DNA of 64,000 nucleotides from assembly GCA_015063135.1 (NCBI GenBank), contig SUTA01000008.1, positions 27,461 to 91,460 of the forward strand, in the 5' to 3' direction. How positions within the stretch are numbered: position 1 is the stretch's first letter; each line of letters opens with the position of its first letter. The DNA is from Thermoplasmata archaeon (GTDB lineage: Archaea > Thermoplasmatota > Thermoplasmata > Methanomassiliicoccales > Methanomethylophilaceae). The position numbers were made by a program, and so were the translations under genes. Shown here piece by piece: positions 19,566 through 30,538 of the stretch. A model generated the notes under the pieces. That model was not told the DNA's origin. It made no database searches and saw nothing but the letters and a program-made list of their open reading frames with translations.

Positions 19566-20926
19566 CGCTGACCCACTCCTATGTACCTGTCGTGCAGCAG
19601 CCTGACGACGTCCACGACCTTGCCCATGGGGACGACGAAGTTGAGGGACACCTCGGAGGCTCCCTCGGAGATCATCTCCACGTTGGCGCCCGCCTCCTTG
19701 ACGGCGCCGAAGATGTCCCCGGACACGCCGCACTTGGAGAGCAGGTTGTCGCCCACAGCGCAGACCAGCGCCACGTTGTTCTTCACGTCTATCCTCTCGA
19801 TGTCCGCGCCGCCGAGGCCGTTGAGCTGCCTCAGGGTGTCCTTCACATCGGTGTTGTGCACCAGGAATGCGACGGTGGAGAGGGAGGTGGATATGGAATA
19901 GATGATCACATCGATCTCGGCGATCTTCTCCACGATCTTGGCGACCATGGCGGGCCTGTAGGCGATCTCCGCGGAGCTGATGGTGATGATGGACAGGTCG
20001 GTCTTGGTGGCGACGGACCTGAGCAGGTCGCCCTTGGGCTTCCTGAGGTGGTGGATCAGGGTCCCGGGCTCCTCCGGCTTGAAGGAGTTCCTCACCTTGA
20101 GCGGGATGTGCTTGACCCTGACGGGCTCGATGGTCCTGGGGTGCAGGACCTTGGCGCCGAAGTACGCGAGCTCGGCGGCCTCGCCGAAGTTCATCTCGTC
20201 AATCTTCACGGCGCCGGGGATGATCCTTGGATCGGAGGACATGAAGCCGTCCACGTCGGTCCAGATCTCGAGCATGTTGGCGTCGATGGCGTTGGCCACC
20301 ACGGCGGCGGAGTAATCGGAACCTCCCCTGCCGAAAGTCAGCGGGGCGCCGTCGTCGTTCATGCCGTAGAACCCGGTGATGATCGGGATGATGCCCTCGG
20401 ACAGCAGGGGCTTGACGTTGAGGGTCATGCCGAGGGACGTCCTGGACAGGTCCGCGGAGCCGGACATGGGGTTGCCGACGGCGTAGATCCCGGCATCCTC
20501 GGATGTGAGGGCCTCGGACTTGTAGCCCATGGACCTGAGGAGGAACGACAGCATGAGAGAGGAGAACCTCTCGCCCTGGGAGACCACGAGGTCCCTGTAG
20601 TAGGGGTTCGCGCGGTCGGAGGAGATGGCGGCCTCCATGGACTTCATGCGCCTGTCGAACTCGGCGAGGAACTCCTCGTACAGCGGGGAACCCTCATCCA
20701 TGATCTGCCTGGCCTCGGCCAGGTGCTTGTGCCTGAACGATTCCAGGACGACGGAGATGTCGCTGCCAGACTCGTCGACCAGCGCCACGAGGAAGTTGGT
20801 GACCCCGGACATGGCGGATACGACGACGACCTTGTCGCCCTCGGTGTTCACTACGATATTCGCGACCCTCCTGAGGGCCTCCGCGGAGCCCACGCTGGTC
20901 CCGCCGAACTTCATGACTGTGATCAT
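19565..20926 (-). CDS. lysC: Aspartokinase; CGA then TGA at its end
   Basis: Phosphorylates aspartate, entry to the lysine, threonine, methionine and homocysteine branch. N-terminal VMKFGGTSVGSAEALRRV is the kinase signature, with GFYGMNDDGAPLTFGRGGSDYSA further on; two C-terminal ACT domains (about 310-453) imply allosteric control. It ends ...IGVGQ-CGA-TGA, the CGA (19567-19565) overlapping the lysA ATG as CGATG. If CGA is read as arginine the protein is one residue longer. Confidence 0.96.
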
Positions 20927-20936
20927 ATTAGCACCT

Positions 20937-21806
20937 TCAAATGCCGAGGGACTCCAGGATGGGGTCCACGATCTTCCTGCCGCTGTCGGACAGGGGCGTC
21001 AGCGGGAGCCTGGGCATCCCGTCGCCGTACCCCATGCGGCCCATGATGTACTTGATGGGTATGGGGTTGGTTTCGCAGAACAGCGCGCCGAACAGGGGGA
21101 GCAGCTTGGACTGGATCGAGCGGGCGAGCTCCACGTCGCCGCTGGCGGCGGACCTCACCATGTCGGATACCAGCCCGGGGCAGCAGTTGGATGCCACGGA
21201 TATGACGCCGTCGGCGCCCTGACACATGAGCGAGAGGGTGAGCGCGTCGTCGCCGCTGAGGACGGAGAATCCCTCCGGCCTGCGGGCGAGGATCTGCTGG
21301 ATCTGCCCCATGTTGCCGCTGGCCTCCTTCACGCCGACGATGCCGTCGAGCTCCGCGAGCCTCATCAGCGTGTCCACGCCGACGTTGGACCCGGTCCTGC
21401 CAGGGATGTTGTACACGATGACAGGGATGTCAACGGCGGACTCGATGGCGGCGTAGTGCCTGTATATGCCCTCCTGTGTGGGCTTGACGTAGTAGGGCGA
21501 GATGGAGAGCACCCCGTCCGCCCCCATGTCCTGGGCCTCCTTGCTCAGGTACACGGCCTCGGAGGTGTTGTTGCTCCCGGCTCCCGCCAGGATCTTCGCC
21601 CTCTTGGCCTCGTCGACCACGATCTTGATGACTCTCACGTGCTCCTCGTAGGACATCATCGCCGATTCCCCGGTGGACCCACACGGGACGAGGAAATCGA
21701 CCCCGTTGTCCTCCTGGAAGCGGACGAGCCTCCTGAGAGCCTCCTCATCGACCCCGTCCTTGCAGAAGGGGGTCACTATTGCAGTTCCAGTTCCTGCGAA
21801 CTTCAT
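20937..21806 (-). CDS. dapA: 4-hydroxy-tetrahydrodipicolinate synthase
   Basis: Condenses pyruvate with aspartate semialdehyde. TIM-barrel signatures: GTGTAIVTPF, PCGSTGESAMMSYEEH, VYNIPGRTGSNV, and the Schiff-base lysine in GIVGVKEASGN. I chose ATG 21806 (MKFAGTG), just after the lrp TGA; ATG 21815 overlapping lrp would add three residues. 289 residues is normal. Second gene of the lysine operon. Confidence 0.96.
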   Translation of the reverse strand: MKFAGTGTAIVTPFCKDGVDEEALRRLVRFQEDNGVDFLVPCGSTGESAMMSYEEHVRVIKIVVDEAKRAKILAGAGSNNTSEAVYLSKEAQDMGADGVLSISPYYVKPTQEGIYRHYAAIESAVDIPVIVYNIPGRTGSNVGVDTLMRLAELDGIVGVKEASGNMGQIQQILARRPEGFSVLSGDDALTLSLMCQGADGVISVASNCCPGLVSDMVRSAASGDVELARSIQSKLLPLFGALFCETNPIPIKYIMGRMGYGDGMPRLPLTPLSDSGRKIVDPILESLGI

Positions 21807-21807
21807 G

Positions 21808-22239
21808 TCATGCATCTCCGAAATGTTCCTTCAGGATAAGGCGGGTGCGCGTGCTGAGGATGTTGTCGTAGCGCCTGACGCGCTCGATTATGTCGTTGAG
21901 CATCTGCGATGACTCCACATCCACGATGGCTATTATGTCCTGGTCGCCGGTGACCTCGAAGACCTCCGTCACTCCCTCGTATCCGGCCAGCTCCCGGGCT
22001 ATGTCCTGGGTGTCGGTGTTGACGTCGATCCTGATCTCGACGAGGGCCTTCACGTTCCTGGAGCTCGTCTTGATCGTGAACCCGCGGATGATTCCCTCCT
22101 CGGTCATCCTGTGCACCCTGCTGCGGACAGTCCCCTCCGAGACCCCGAGCAGGTTGGCGATCTCCACGAAGGGGCATCTCGAGTCCTTCTTGAGGATCTC
22201 GATGATCTTCTTGTCGAGGTTGTCTATCATGGTGCGCAT
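21808..22239 (-). CDS. Lrp/AsnC-family transcriptional regulator
   Basis: The 143-residue protein has an N-terminal winged helix-turn-helix (LDKKIIEILKKDSRCPFVEIANLLGVSEGTVRSRVHRM) and a C-terminal RAM/ACT-like domain (GVTEVFEVTGDQDIIAIVDV). It leads the lysine operon, so it probably senses lysine or a related amino acid and controls its own operon, similar to LysM-type regulators; that role is inference. An AT-rich TATATATT stretch about 45 bases upstream is the likely promoter. Confidence 0.92.
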   Translation of the reverse strand: MRTMIDNLDKKIIEILKKDSRCPFVEIANLLGVSEGTVRSRVHRMTEEGIIRGFTIKTSSRNVKALVEIRIDVNTDTQDIARELAGYEGVTEVFEVTGDQDIIAIVDVESSQMLNDIIERVRRYDNILSTRTRLILKEHFGDA

Positions 22240-22378
22240 CCTGCCTGTAAGGCTATGTTTGCGCTATATCCAAGCCCTATATATATTGTGGGATTTCGTT
22301 GTCGGAGCTATGGAATCCGTTCCTCGGGATGCCTCACACGGCTCTGCAGGCCATCCTCACTGCGGAATCCGCAGAATA

Positions 22379-24007
22379 TCACTCGACGGTGTCACCCGGT
22401 CTCCTCTGACCGTCGCAGGGCAGGAGGGTGACCTCCAGCCTGTTGTACGGGATCTCGATGTCATTGTCCTTGAACAGCTTGAAGATGATCTCCCTGAGCT
22501 GGCCGGCGTAGGAGGCGCTGTTGTCGAAGTCGTCCACCGTGCAGCCGAGCCTGTACTCGATCCCGGAGTCCATGAACTGCGTGAGCCTGGTGTTGGGCAT
22601 GTAGACGTCGCCCTCCGTGACCACGTGCGGGTGCATCTTGGCCGCCTTGATCATGAGCTCCTTGGCCAGCGAGAGGTTGGCGCTGTACGCGACCTCCATG
22701 TACACGTAGATGACGGTGTTCTTGCTGTCCCTGGTCAGGTTGACCATGGTGGCGCCGGTGACGACGTTGTTGGGCATGGTGATGATCTGGTCCTTGGCCC
22801 AGTTCCTGAACTCGGTGAACATGATCCTGACCTTCTGGACGATGTACACCTCGCCGTTGATCTTCACGTAGTCGCCCTTCTTGAACGGGCGCGTGGACAG
22901 GAGGACCATGCCGCTGAAGAACTGGTTGAGGGTGCTCTGCGCGCCCAGGGTGATCCCCAGGGACACCACTCCGGCGCTGACCAGGATGCCTCCGAGGTCC
23001 ACTCCGAAGGACGCGAGTATGGCTGCCGTGGCGCCCACGGCGATGACCAGCTTGCCCATCATCTTGAACAGCGGGATCAGGGAGTTATCCACGCCCTCCA
23101 CCTCGGTGGTGTAATGGATGCCGTTTATGAAGGCGGAGATGAGGAACATGTAGATCTGCCATATGATGTACGACAGGACGAGGACCGCCGTGGGCGTGCT
23201 CAGCATCTGCAGGATATGCAGCAGGTTGGAGGACGCTCCGGCGATGATGAAGCACTGGTTGAGCGCCACTATAATCATGAGGACTAACACGGTCTTCGTA
23301 AGGCCGCTCTTTAGGGCGGCCTTCTCCTCCGCGGTCTTCCTTAAGCCGACGATGCGGGCCATTATGGGGACTATAACCATCACGACGACATAGGTCAGGA
23401 GAAGCCAGATGACCATGGTCACCACTACCGTGACCCATACGTTGTCCAGCGGGGACGGCAGGGTGTTCGGGATTATCCCCATGAACTTGTTGTACATTCC
23501 GTCGCCGCCGAAGGAATCGTTGACGGTGATGTCCATGATGATGCTGATGGCGACGGCGGACTCTCCCGACTCGGCCGTATCCCTGACGGTGATGACGGAG
23601 GTCATGTCCTCGTGCTTGGTGTCGATGTAGTTGTCGATGGAGACGGTGATCTTGGCCGTGCTGATGTGGCCGTACTTGGTGTCGCCCACCGGCCCTATGA
23701 TCTGGTTGTCCACCACGGTGGTGACCTTCACCCCGTGGGATGAGATCTCCTTGATGGGGGTGACGCTCAGATAGGAATCCGACTCGTTATCTATGAAGGC
23801 GTAGATGGTCATGCTCTGGCCGTTCTTCACGGAGACTTCGGTGTTGACCTCGATCTCCGTCTCGGTCACGGCGCCCGTCGTGTATTCGCTGGTGAGCGTG
23901 ACCGAGATGTCGTCTCCGCTCACGGCTCCGTCCGCCTCGCCGATGGGGACGACCATCGCCAGAAACACCGCGACTAATAGGACGGACAGGGCCACTCTAC
24001 GCTCCAT
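22379..24007 (-). CDS. MscS-family mechanosensitive channel with N-terminal extracytoplasmic domain
   Basis: Membrane-tension-gated channel. The 542-residue protein begins with a signal-like hydrophobic stretch (residues 5-25), an extracytoplasmic domain of about 170 residues, then helices ending in the MscS pore signature GAQSTLNQFFSGMVLL and the cytoplasmic beta domain (FKKGDYVKINGEVYIVQKV). ATG 24007 follows a TATA-like ATTATATAATAAAG shared with the divergent peptidase gene. Stop TGA. The large N-terminal domain is unlike E. coli MscS. Confidence 0.88.
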   Translation of the reverse strand: MERRVALSVLLVAVFLAMVVPIGEADGAVSGDDISVTLTSEYTTGAVTETEIEVNTEVSVKNGQSMTIYAFIDNESDSYLSVTPIKEISSHGVKVTTVVDNQIIGPVGDTKYGHISTAKITVSIDNYIDTKHEDMTSVITVRDTAESGESAVAISIIMDITVNDSFGGDGMYNKFMGIIPNTLPSPLDNVWVTVVVTMVIWLLLTYVVVMVIVPIMARIVGLRKTAEEKAALKSGLTKTVLVLMIIVALNQCFIIAGASSNLLHILQMLSTPTAVLVLSYIIWQIYMFLISAFINGIHYTTEVEGVDNSLIPLFKMMGKLVIAVGATAAILASFGVDLGGILVSAGVVSLGITLGAQSTLNQFFSGMVLLSTRPFKKGDYVKINGEVYIVQKVRIMFTEFRNWAKDQIITMPNNVVTGATMVNLTRDSKNTVIYVYMEVAYSANLSLAKELMIKAAKMHPHVVTEGDVYMPNTRLTQFMDSGIEYRLGCTVDDFDNSASYAGQLREIIFKLFKDNDIEIPYNRLEVTLLPCDGQRRPGDTVE

Positions 24008-24060
24008 AAAATGCTGAATGCTTAGATTATATAATAAAGACGTGGGCGCTCGTAGTGCCG

Positions 24061-24894
24061 ATGACCCTCGGACTCCCAGAAATATCGGCGATTGTAGCAT
24101 TGGCAGTGGTGGCTTCCGCGGCGATCCAGGATCGGCGCACCCGGAGGGTTCCCGACATTCATTGGACCCTCATGGCGGCCCTGACCATCCCCCTTGCATC
24201 CGCCATGGCATGGGACGGAGGCGGGGCGGCGGGCGCTCTGCTGCTCCTGGCCGGGGACGTCCTGCTGGCGGCGTACATGCTCTCCCCGGCCCTGACCGGC
24301 GTGCGGGGGGCGGCGGTGCTGTTCGCCTCTGCCGCCCTGTGCATGGCATCCGCCTGGGCCTCTGCGATGCCCGCGACCGCGGCCCCTCCCCTCCTCTGCA
24401 TGCTCCTGGTGTCGATCAGGGGCATCGGCGGGGCGGATATCAAATGCCTGTGCTGCATCGGGATGGCTCTGCCGGAATGGCCGGCCGTCGGCACCTTCCT
24501 GCCCCCTCCGCAGCTGCCTGTCCTATCGATTGCCTTCTGCGCTCTGGCCATGTGCATCCCATACGGTATTCGCAACATCATCAGCAACATCGGAACAGGG
24601 TGTCCCGCGGGGCTAATAGCATCCACATCGGTGGTGCCCGTGTCCGAGGCCAGGGGCGCCTTCGCATGGCCCGCCGAGGACGTCGTCGACGGGGAAGTGC
24701 GCTACGTCGGGAGGACCGATGCCTCGGCGATAGACCGCCTGGAGGCCGTCGGATGCGAGGAGACCCGGATGATCCCAATGATACCGTTCATAGTCCCCGT
24801 GGCGCTGTCACTGGCGATGGTCCTGGCCATCGGCGACCCGCTGGGATCGCTTGCGCTCCTCTGGCACGATGTTCATCTCATGGCCGCACTTCGA
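24061..24894 (+). CDS. Archaeal type III prepilin / preflagellin peptidase (A24 family); ends at CGA
   Basis: Membrane aspartic protease that trims class III signal peptides of pilin-like proteins. The two catalytic motifs are present: AAIQDRRTRRVPD (first Asp) and IRGIGGADIKCL (second Asp in GxGGAD). About six to eight hydrophobic segments. The first in-frame CGA (24892-24894) gives 277 residues; without it the frame stays open more than a kilobase, antisense to the next gene. GTG 24055 is an alternative start. It overlaps the convergent gene by 48 bases. Confidence 0.82.
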
Positions 24895-25875
24895 GCATCT
24901 GGAGCCGTCGAGGCCGGTGATGTCCACGAGGTACCCGAGCCTCTCGATGACAACCTCGCCGCACTCGGGGCAGACGGTGTCGTCTGCGCCCTCGATCAGC
25001 GTGTTGCCCACATAGACGTAGTGCAGGCCCGCCTCCATGCCGATGTCCCTGCAGTGCATGACCGTCTCCACCGGAGTCCAGGCCACATCCATCATCTCGT
25101 TGTCGGGGTGGAACCTGCTGAAATGCACCGGGACGTCCTCCGACAAATGGTCCCTGACCCACTCGCAGAACGCGCGGATCTCGTCGTCGGAGTCGTTGTA
25201 GCCTGGGATGACCAGATAGGTGAGCTCCAGGTGGATTCCCTCCTCGTGGACGATCTCCGCGGACCTCAGGACCGGAGCCAGGTGCGCTCCGCACACCTGC
25301 ATGTAGAATGCGTCGGTGAAGCCCTTGACGTCCATGTTGACCGCGTCGGCGATGGAGCAGAGCTCCCTCAGGGGCTCCTCGTTGATGTAGCCGTTCGTCA
25401 CCAGGATCAGGTCCAGCGCGGCGTCCCTCTCCAGGACGTCCATGATGTACTCGAACCAGATGGCCGGCTCGTTGTATGTGAAGGCGATGCAGTCCATGCC
25501 CTCGCCCCTGCACATCGACACCAGGTCCCACGGGTCCTCGTAGGTGGTGCGCTTCTTCCCGGAGGGGAGCATGGATATGGCGTAGTTCTGGCAGTGCTTG
25601 CAGCGCATGTTGCATCCGATCCCGCCGACCGAGAAGCACCTCGACCCGGGGCGGTAATGGAACAGCGGCTTCTTCTCCACGGGGTCGACGCACAGCGACG
25701 ACACCTTCCCGTAGGAGTAGGCCACGAGCATGTCCTCGTCGGCCCTGCGGGCCCCGCAGCGTCCGAAATCTCCCGGCTTGAGAAGGCAGCCGTGGGGGCA
25801 GAGGAGGCACTTGTAGAAGTCTCCCTGGCGCTCGTAGTAGCGCGCCTCGACGCGTTCGCCGTTAGTAGCTGCCAT
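24847..25875 (-). CDS. AmmeMemoRadiSam-system radical SAM protein (PflA-like activase); ends at CGA
   Basis: Radical SAM enzyme with the cluster motif CNMRCKHCQNYAISM and an N-terminal cysteine-rich region (CLLCPHGCLLKPGDFGRCGAR). C-terminal rubredoxin-like knuckles TVCPECGEVV and GSRCSKCGHEMNIVP are typical of this family. CGA at 24849-24847 gives 342 residues ending EERK; no canonical stop occurs until 24808. The partner Memo and AMMECR1 genes are not in the window. Overlaps thiL by 14 bases. Substrate unknown. Confidence 0.88.
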
Positions 25876-26794
25876 GTCCGATCCTGCTCCTGGAGCCTTC
25901 CCGTATCAGGTCCGGATGGTCGCCGTCGTGGACCATCCCTATTATGCTGAACTCCACCTCCATCTCGTACAGCTTCCTGAACCTGTCCTTGTCCGCGGTG
26001 AAGAGGAGCTCGTACTCCCCTCCCCAGTATAGCAGGAGGTCCTGGACGTCCCTGCCGGAGGCCTGCGCCATCTCCTCGACGCCTTCCCCGCGCGGTATGA
26101 AATCGAACTCGACGTCTATGCCGACATGCGAGTGCGAGCATATCCCGTTGAGCGCGGTGCCCAGGCCGTCGGAGAGGTCCATGCACGATGTGACCACCCC
26201 GGACGAGGCCAGGGCCATTCCCTCCGCGACCCTCGGGACGGGGACGTACAAGGACTGCCTCGCATCCTCCATCTCGACCCCGAGCTCCAGCGAGAGGAAC
26301 CCAGCCGCCGGCCCGCCTATGGGCCCCGTGACGGCCACGATGTCCCCGGGATTGGCCCCCGAGCGGGTCATCGGCTTCCTTCCGTCCATGGACCCGATCG
26401 CCGTCCCGGCGACGATGCCGGATCCGAACTTGGTGTCCCCTCCGGCTATACCGGTGCCGCAGAACTCGCAGCACTGGTCGATGCCGCTCATGATGTCGTA
26501 GGCGGCCTGGGCCTCCAGGTCCGGCGGGAGGGCGAGGGCCGCGAGGAACCCCGTGGGCCTGGCGCCCATGGCGGCCAGGTCGCTGAAGTTGACCGCGGCA
26601 GCGTACCATCCGAACTGCTCGTATGACATGCCCGCCGGGAAATGCCTGTCGAAGGTGACGATGTCCGTGGTGACCACGGTGTCCTTCCCCAGCACCGCTG
26701 CGTCGTCGCCCGGGCCGATTAGGCCCTCGGGGCGGATGAAGGTCATGAAATCCTCTATGAGCGCGCGCTCGCCGATCTCCGATATCCTCGGCAT
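25862..26794 (-). CDS. thiL: Thiamine-monophosphate kinase
   Basis: Phosphorylates thiamine monophosphate to the pyrophosphate. PurM/ThiL-fold signatures: IGPGDDAAVL, VVTTDIVTFDRHFP, AVNFSDLAAMGARPTGFL, GGDTKFGS and MDLSDGLG. 310 residues, TAA stop. The ATG 26794 is preceded by AGGTGG and lies 38 bases after the CGA closing polB. Operon with polB and the YchF-like GTPase upstream. Confidence 0.93.
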   Translation of the reverse strand: MPRISEIGERALIEDFMTFIRPEGLIGPGDDAAVLGKDTVVTTDIVTFDRHFPAGMSYEQFGWYAAAVNFSDLAAMGARPTGFLAALALPPDLEAQAAYDIMSGIDQCCEFCGTGIAGGDTKFGSGIVAGTAIGSMDGRKPMTRSGANPGDIVAVTGPIGGPAAGFLSLELGVEMEDARQSLYVPVPRVAEGMALASSGVVTSCMDLSDGLGTALNGICSHSHVGIDVEFDFIPRGEGVEEMAQASGRDVQDLLLYWGGEYELLFTADKDRFRKLYEMEVEFSIIGMVHDGDHPDLIREGSRSRIGHGSY

Positions 26795-26832
26795 CGCCAC
26801 CTGTATGGCGATGCACCGATAAAACGCATCGG

Positions 26833-29244
26833 TCGGAAGAAGTCGTCCAGGCTCTTTACCTTGGGCTTGGGCTTGGGCTGCGGCATCTTGCTGGCGCCGC
26901 CCTTGGGGTCGTCGTCGGACGTTCCGAAATTGCCGCCGAACAGGGTGGCCTGCTGGCTCCCCATCATGAGGTCCTTCTCGGTCCACCCCAGCACCTCGGT
27001 GATCCTCGATGCGGTCTCCGCCAGCCTCTTGACGTAGTACTTGTAGTCGGGGACGGCCTCCAGCGGGACGCCGCTGACGAACGGCTCCACCTGCTGCGGG
27101 GTGGACGTGGAGTTGGTGACGACCCACGACACCTTCATGCCGGGGATGAACTCGTACCCGCGCTCGATGAGCTTCTTCGCCGCCTGCACGTTGGCCATGC
27201 TGTCCGGGTTGGCGTAGGCGTCGAGGCCCCTGCACGTCTTGGAGATCACCAGCCTCTCGGGAGCGACCTTGCCGGACTTGACCTCCTGTATGGTGGTCTT
27301 CACGTAGGACAGCGCCTCGTCCATCCTGTCGTCGAGGATCAGCTCGAACAGCCTCGTGAGCATGTCGCTCTGCAGATCGAACGAGTCCGACCTCCTGACC
27401 TCGTATCCCCTTATCAGCAGGTTGTCCTGCACCTCGGGCCACACGATCCTCCCCACGTACCTCTTCTTCATTCCGTGGGTGAACATCGGCTCGAGGAGCT
27501 TCTCGAACTCGAGCGTCCCGCCGTCGCGGGAGTACCTCTCGGCCATCCTGTTCCCGAACTCCACCGAGCCCTCGAGAGTGTGCTCCGGGGACTGCATGAA
27601 GACGGAGTCGGTATCCGAGTAGATCACTGGGATCCCCTCGGCCTCGACCTCCTCGATGATGCCCTTGACGTTGGCCCTCGCGAACGACGTGATCGCCGCT
27701 CCGATGCTCTTGTCGGTGAAGCGGTAGAACGTGGATGCGAACACCCCGTAGAAGGTGTTCATCAGGACCTTCACCGCGGCCTGCAGACCGTCGAGATAAT
27801 GGTACTCGTGATCGTCCTGCGCGGCCTTCATCCTCTTCTTGATGGAGTCCCTCTCGTCCATGAGGTCGGCGAGGATCCTCGGCAGGAGCCCCTCCCTCCT
27901 CTCCTTGGACATGAACCTCGCGCCGGACGGCGCCCTGATCTCGCCGTCGTCGGCGAGGGTGGTGAAGCAGATGTTCTTCGCGATGATCAGCGAGGGGTAC
28001 ATGGACTTGAAGTCCAGGACGCAGACCCAATGGTACAGGCCGGGCGTCATGTTGTGCACGTAGCCTCCCTCGATCTGCTCCGCGCCGGCTATCCTCGCCC
28101 CCATCTGAGGGACCGCGACCTTGGCGCGGTCGGCGGCGCGGATTAGCAGCGAATCGGCGAGCTGCGAGGAGCCCGACGTGAGCACGTCCTCGATCGTCAG
28201 TTTCGACACCGCCGCGAGGTCCATGCCCTTGCGGAGCGTGCCCACTTCCAGGAGGATCCTGAGCGCTAGCTCCGCATCCTTGACGCAGTACTCCAGGACC
28301 TTCTCCCTGTTCCTCGACCACTCCTCGTCCATGTGCCTCGGGTCGACATCGAGCTTCTGCTCTCCGAGCAGCTCCAGCGCGACGGCGTTGAGCGTCTCCT
28401 GCTTCGGGCGGATCTCCCTTTTTGCTGCCCACCATGCGTCGCAGATGAGACGGCCCTTGACCCTCCAGAACCTGTCGCTCACGAGCCTCGGCTGACCCCC
28501 GTCCCTGCCCCACGGCATGGCGTCCGTCATCCTGTTCGTCTTGGCCCTCTCGCCGATCTTCGTGATGTCGTAGTTGTCGATGTTGTACCCTGTGATCACG
28601 TCGGGGTCGACCGTCTTGATGAGGTCGGCGAAGCCGTCGATTATCTCCTTCTCGGTGCCCACGATCGGCTTGCAGGGAGTTATCTTCCCGTCCTCCCAAA
28701 CCACTGCGCAGATCGTCAGCAGGAACCCGTGCAGGACGCTGTTCTCGATGTCGAACGAGAGTATCCTGAGGCCGGGGTCGAAGGAGTCGATGTTCTCGAA
28801 CGACTCCATCTGTATGGTCAGGTCCGTCAGGTACTGCCCCTCGACCGGGTCCCCCCTGACGCGTATGCAGGAGCCCATGTCCTTGTCGTAGAAGAAGCGG
28901 TGCTGAAGGCTGATGTCCGAGGACAGCACCGGGTGCCCGGCCTTCCTCAGGCGGTTCCTGAAATCCGATGCCTTCCACGGGTTCTTGATCGTGATCTTCA
29001 GGACGTCGTGCATCTCCGACTTGTACAGGAGCCTGTCCGGCTCCGTGGAGACGACCTCGGGATCCCTCGACAGGATCTCCGCCGTCTCGGGCCTGGGGTC
29101 CACGGCGTACAGGTAGGGCAGGTAGCCCTTGCAGACTATGGCGATGGACTCCTTGCCGCGGGTCTTGCCGAACAGCTCGACCACGGGCTCCCCGTCGACC
29201 ATCAGGGATGATGCGCTGATGATGCGGACGTCCCACTCGCCCAT
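26833..29244 (-). CDS. polB: Family B DNA polymerase with C-terminal PIP box; ends at CGA
   Basis: Replicative or repair DNA polymerase with proofreading. Exonuclease motifs ILSFDIEN and GYNIDNYD; polymerase motifs A (LDFKSMYPSLI), B (KVLMNTFYG) and C (IYSDTDSVF). A proline/lysine linker leads to VKSLDDFF, a PCNA-interacting box that belongs at the extreme C-terminus; CGA (26835-26833) follows immediately, giving 803 residues. Read-through would add 26 residues encoded by thiL sequence. I scanned every codon: no other in-frame CGA. Start ATG lies 4 bases after the GTPase gene. Confidence 0.96.
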
Positions 29245-29248
29245 GCTA

Positions 29249-30439
29249 TCACTTGTTCGCCACGATGCGGATGACGTCGCCGTCCTGCAGCTCGTAGTCC
29301 GCCCCGACCGTGCGCTTGGTCTTCGCGTTCACGGCGCGGATGAACTTGTCGCCCAGGTCCGTGTGGACCCTGTACGCCAGGTCCCTGGCGGTGGAGCCGC
29401 GCGGGACCAGGAACGCATCGGGGAGCACCCTGCCGAAGTGGTCGGTGTACTTGTTCTCGTCCTCCACCGGGTAGACGGTGATGAGGTCCAGCATCTTGAA
29501 CGCGGCGTCCTCGATGCACTTCTGCACACCGGTGCCGCCGAACTTGGCCATGTTGTCGGCCATGTACTGGAGAGCCTTCCTCTGGCCCTCGTTGAGGTTC
29601 ACGCCCTCCTTGATCTTGAACATCGCATCGCCGGGGACGTAGTCCACCAGGCCCGCCGCCGCTGCCTTCTTCAGGGCCAGCTCGGTCTCGGCCATGGTGA
29701 CGACGCACATCTCGTTGACGGACTGCACCCTCTCGATGTTCCCCTCGGGTGCGATGTCCGCCTTGTTCATGGCGGCGATCATCGGCTTGGCCTGCTTCCT
29801 GATCTCGGCGCAGAGCCTGAGCAGCAGGTCGTCGTCCTCCCACTTCAGGGGGTCCTCCGGGAACTCCACATGCTTAAGGGCCTCCTTGATCTGGTTCTCG
29901 GTCACGTTGAGCCCGGCCAGGCGCTCATGGAGGATGACCTCGGGCTTGCTGCCGTTCATCCTCGCCTGCCTGACGATCCTCCCGAAGCCGTTCTTGATGA
30001 TCTCGCGCATCCAGCACTCGATCTCGGTCCTCAGGAACAGGATATCCTCCGCCGGGTCGTGGCTGCCGACGTCCCCGGGGACTCCCTCGATGTCGGTGGA
30101 CCCGCTGACGTCGACCACGTTGATCAGCGCATCGGCCTGCCTCAGGTCATCCAGGAACTTGTTGCCCAGGCCCTTGCCCTGCCACGCGTCCGGGACCAGC
30201 CCGGCCACATCCAGGAGTTCTACCGGGACCATCCTGACGCCGTCTACGCACAGCGAGTTGTGCGGGGTGCACTTGACGCCCAGCTCCTTGCATGGGCAGG
30301 TCGTGCGCACATGGGCCACGCCCTTGTTGGGCTCGATGGTGGTGAACGGGTAGTTGGCTATCTCCACGGGCGCCATGGTGGCGGCGCCGAAGAACGTGGA
30401 CTTCCCGACGTTCGGCTTGCCGACGATTCCTATCTGCAT
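29249..30439 (-). CDS. YchF/Ygr210-type OBG-family P-loop GTPase/ATPase
   Basis: TRAFAC NTPase of the archaeal Ygr210 group. Walker A GIVGKPNVGKSTFF, G3 LLDVAGLVPDA, AMNKAD (G4), and a C-terminal TGS domain (FLVPRGSTARDLAYRVHTDLGDKFIRAV). 396 residues, TGA stop, first gene of the operon with polB and thiL. Members associate with ribosomes; the exact role is unresolved. ATG 30439 was chosen because homology starts there. Confidence 0.92.
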   Translation of the reverse strand: MQIGIVGKPNVGKSTFFGAATMAPVEIANYPFTTIEPNKGVAHVRTTCPCKELGVKCTPHNSLCVDGVRMVPVELLDVAGLVPDAWQGKGLGNKFLDDLRQADALINVVDVSGSTDIEGVPGDVGSHDPAEDILFLRTEIECWMREIIKNGFGRIVRQARMNGSKPEVILHERLAGLNVTENQIKEALKHVEFPEDPLKWEDDDLLLRLCAEIRKQAKPMIAAMNKADIAPEGNIERVQSVNEMCVVTMAETELALKKAAAAGLVDYVPGDAMFKIKEGVNLNEGQRKALQYMADNMAKFGGTGVQKCIEDAAFKMLDLITVYPVEDENKYTDHFGRVLPDAFLVPRGSTARDLAYRVHTDLGDKFIRAVNAKTKRTVGADYELQDGDVIRIVANK

Positions 30440-30538
30440 GTGATCGGCGTCTGGATGCCCTCTATCTTTAACATATTGTCGGTCGCGGGCGCGAACCGCA
30501 CACGTCCTTATTTCAACTCGGACCCCCTGACCCCGCTC

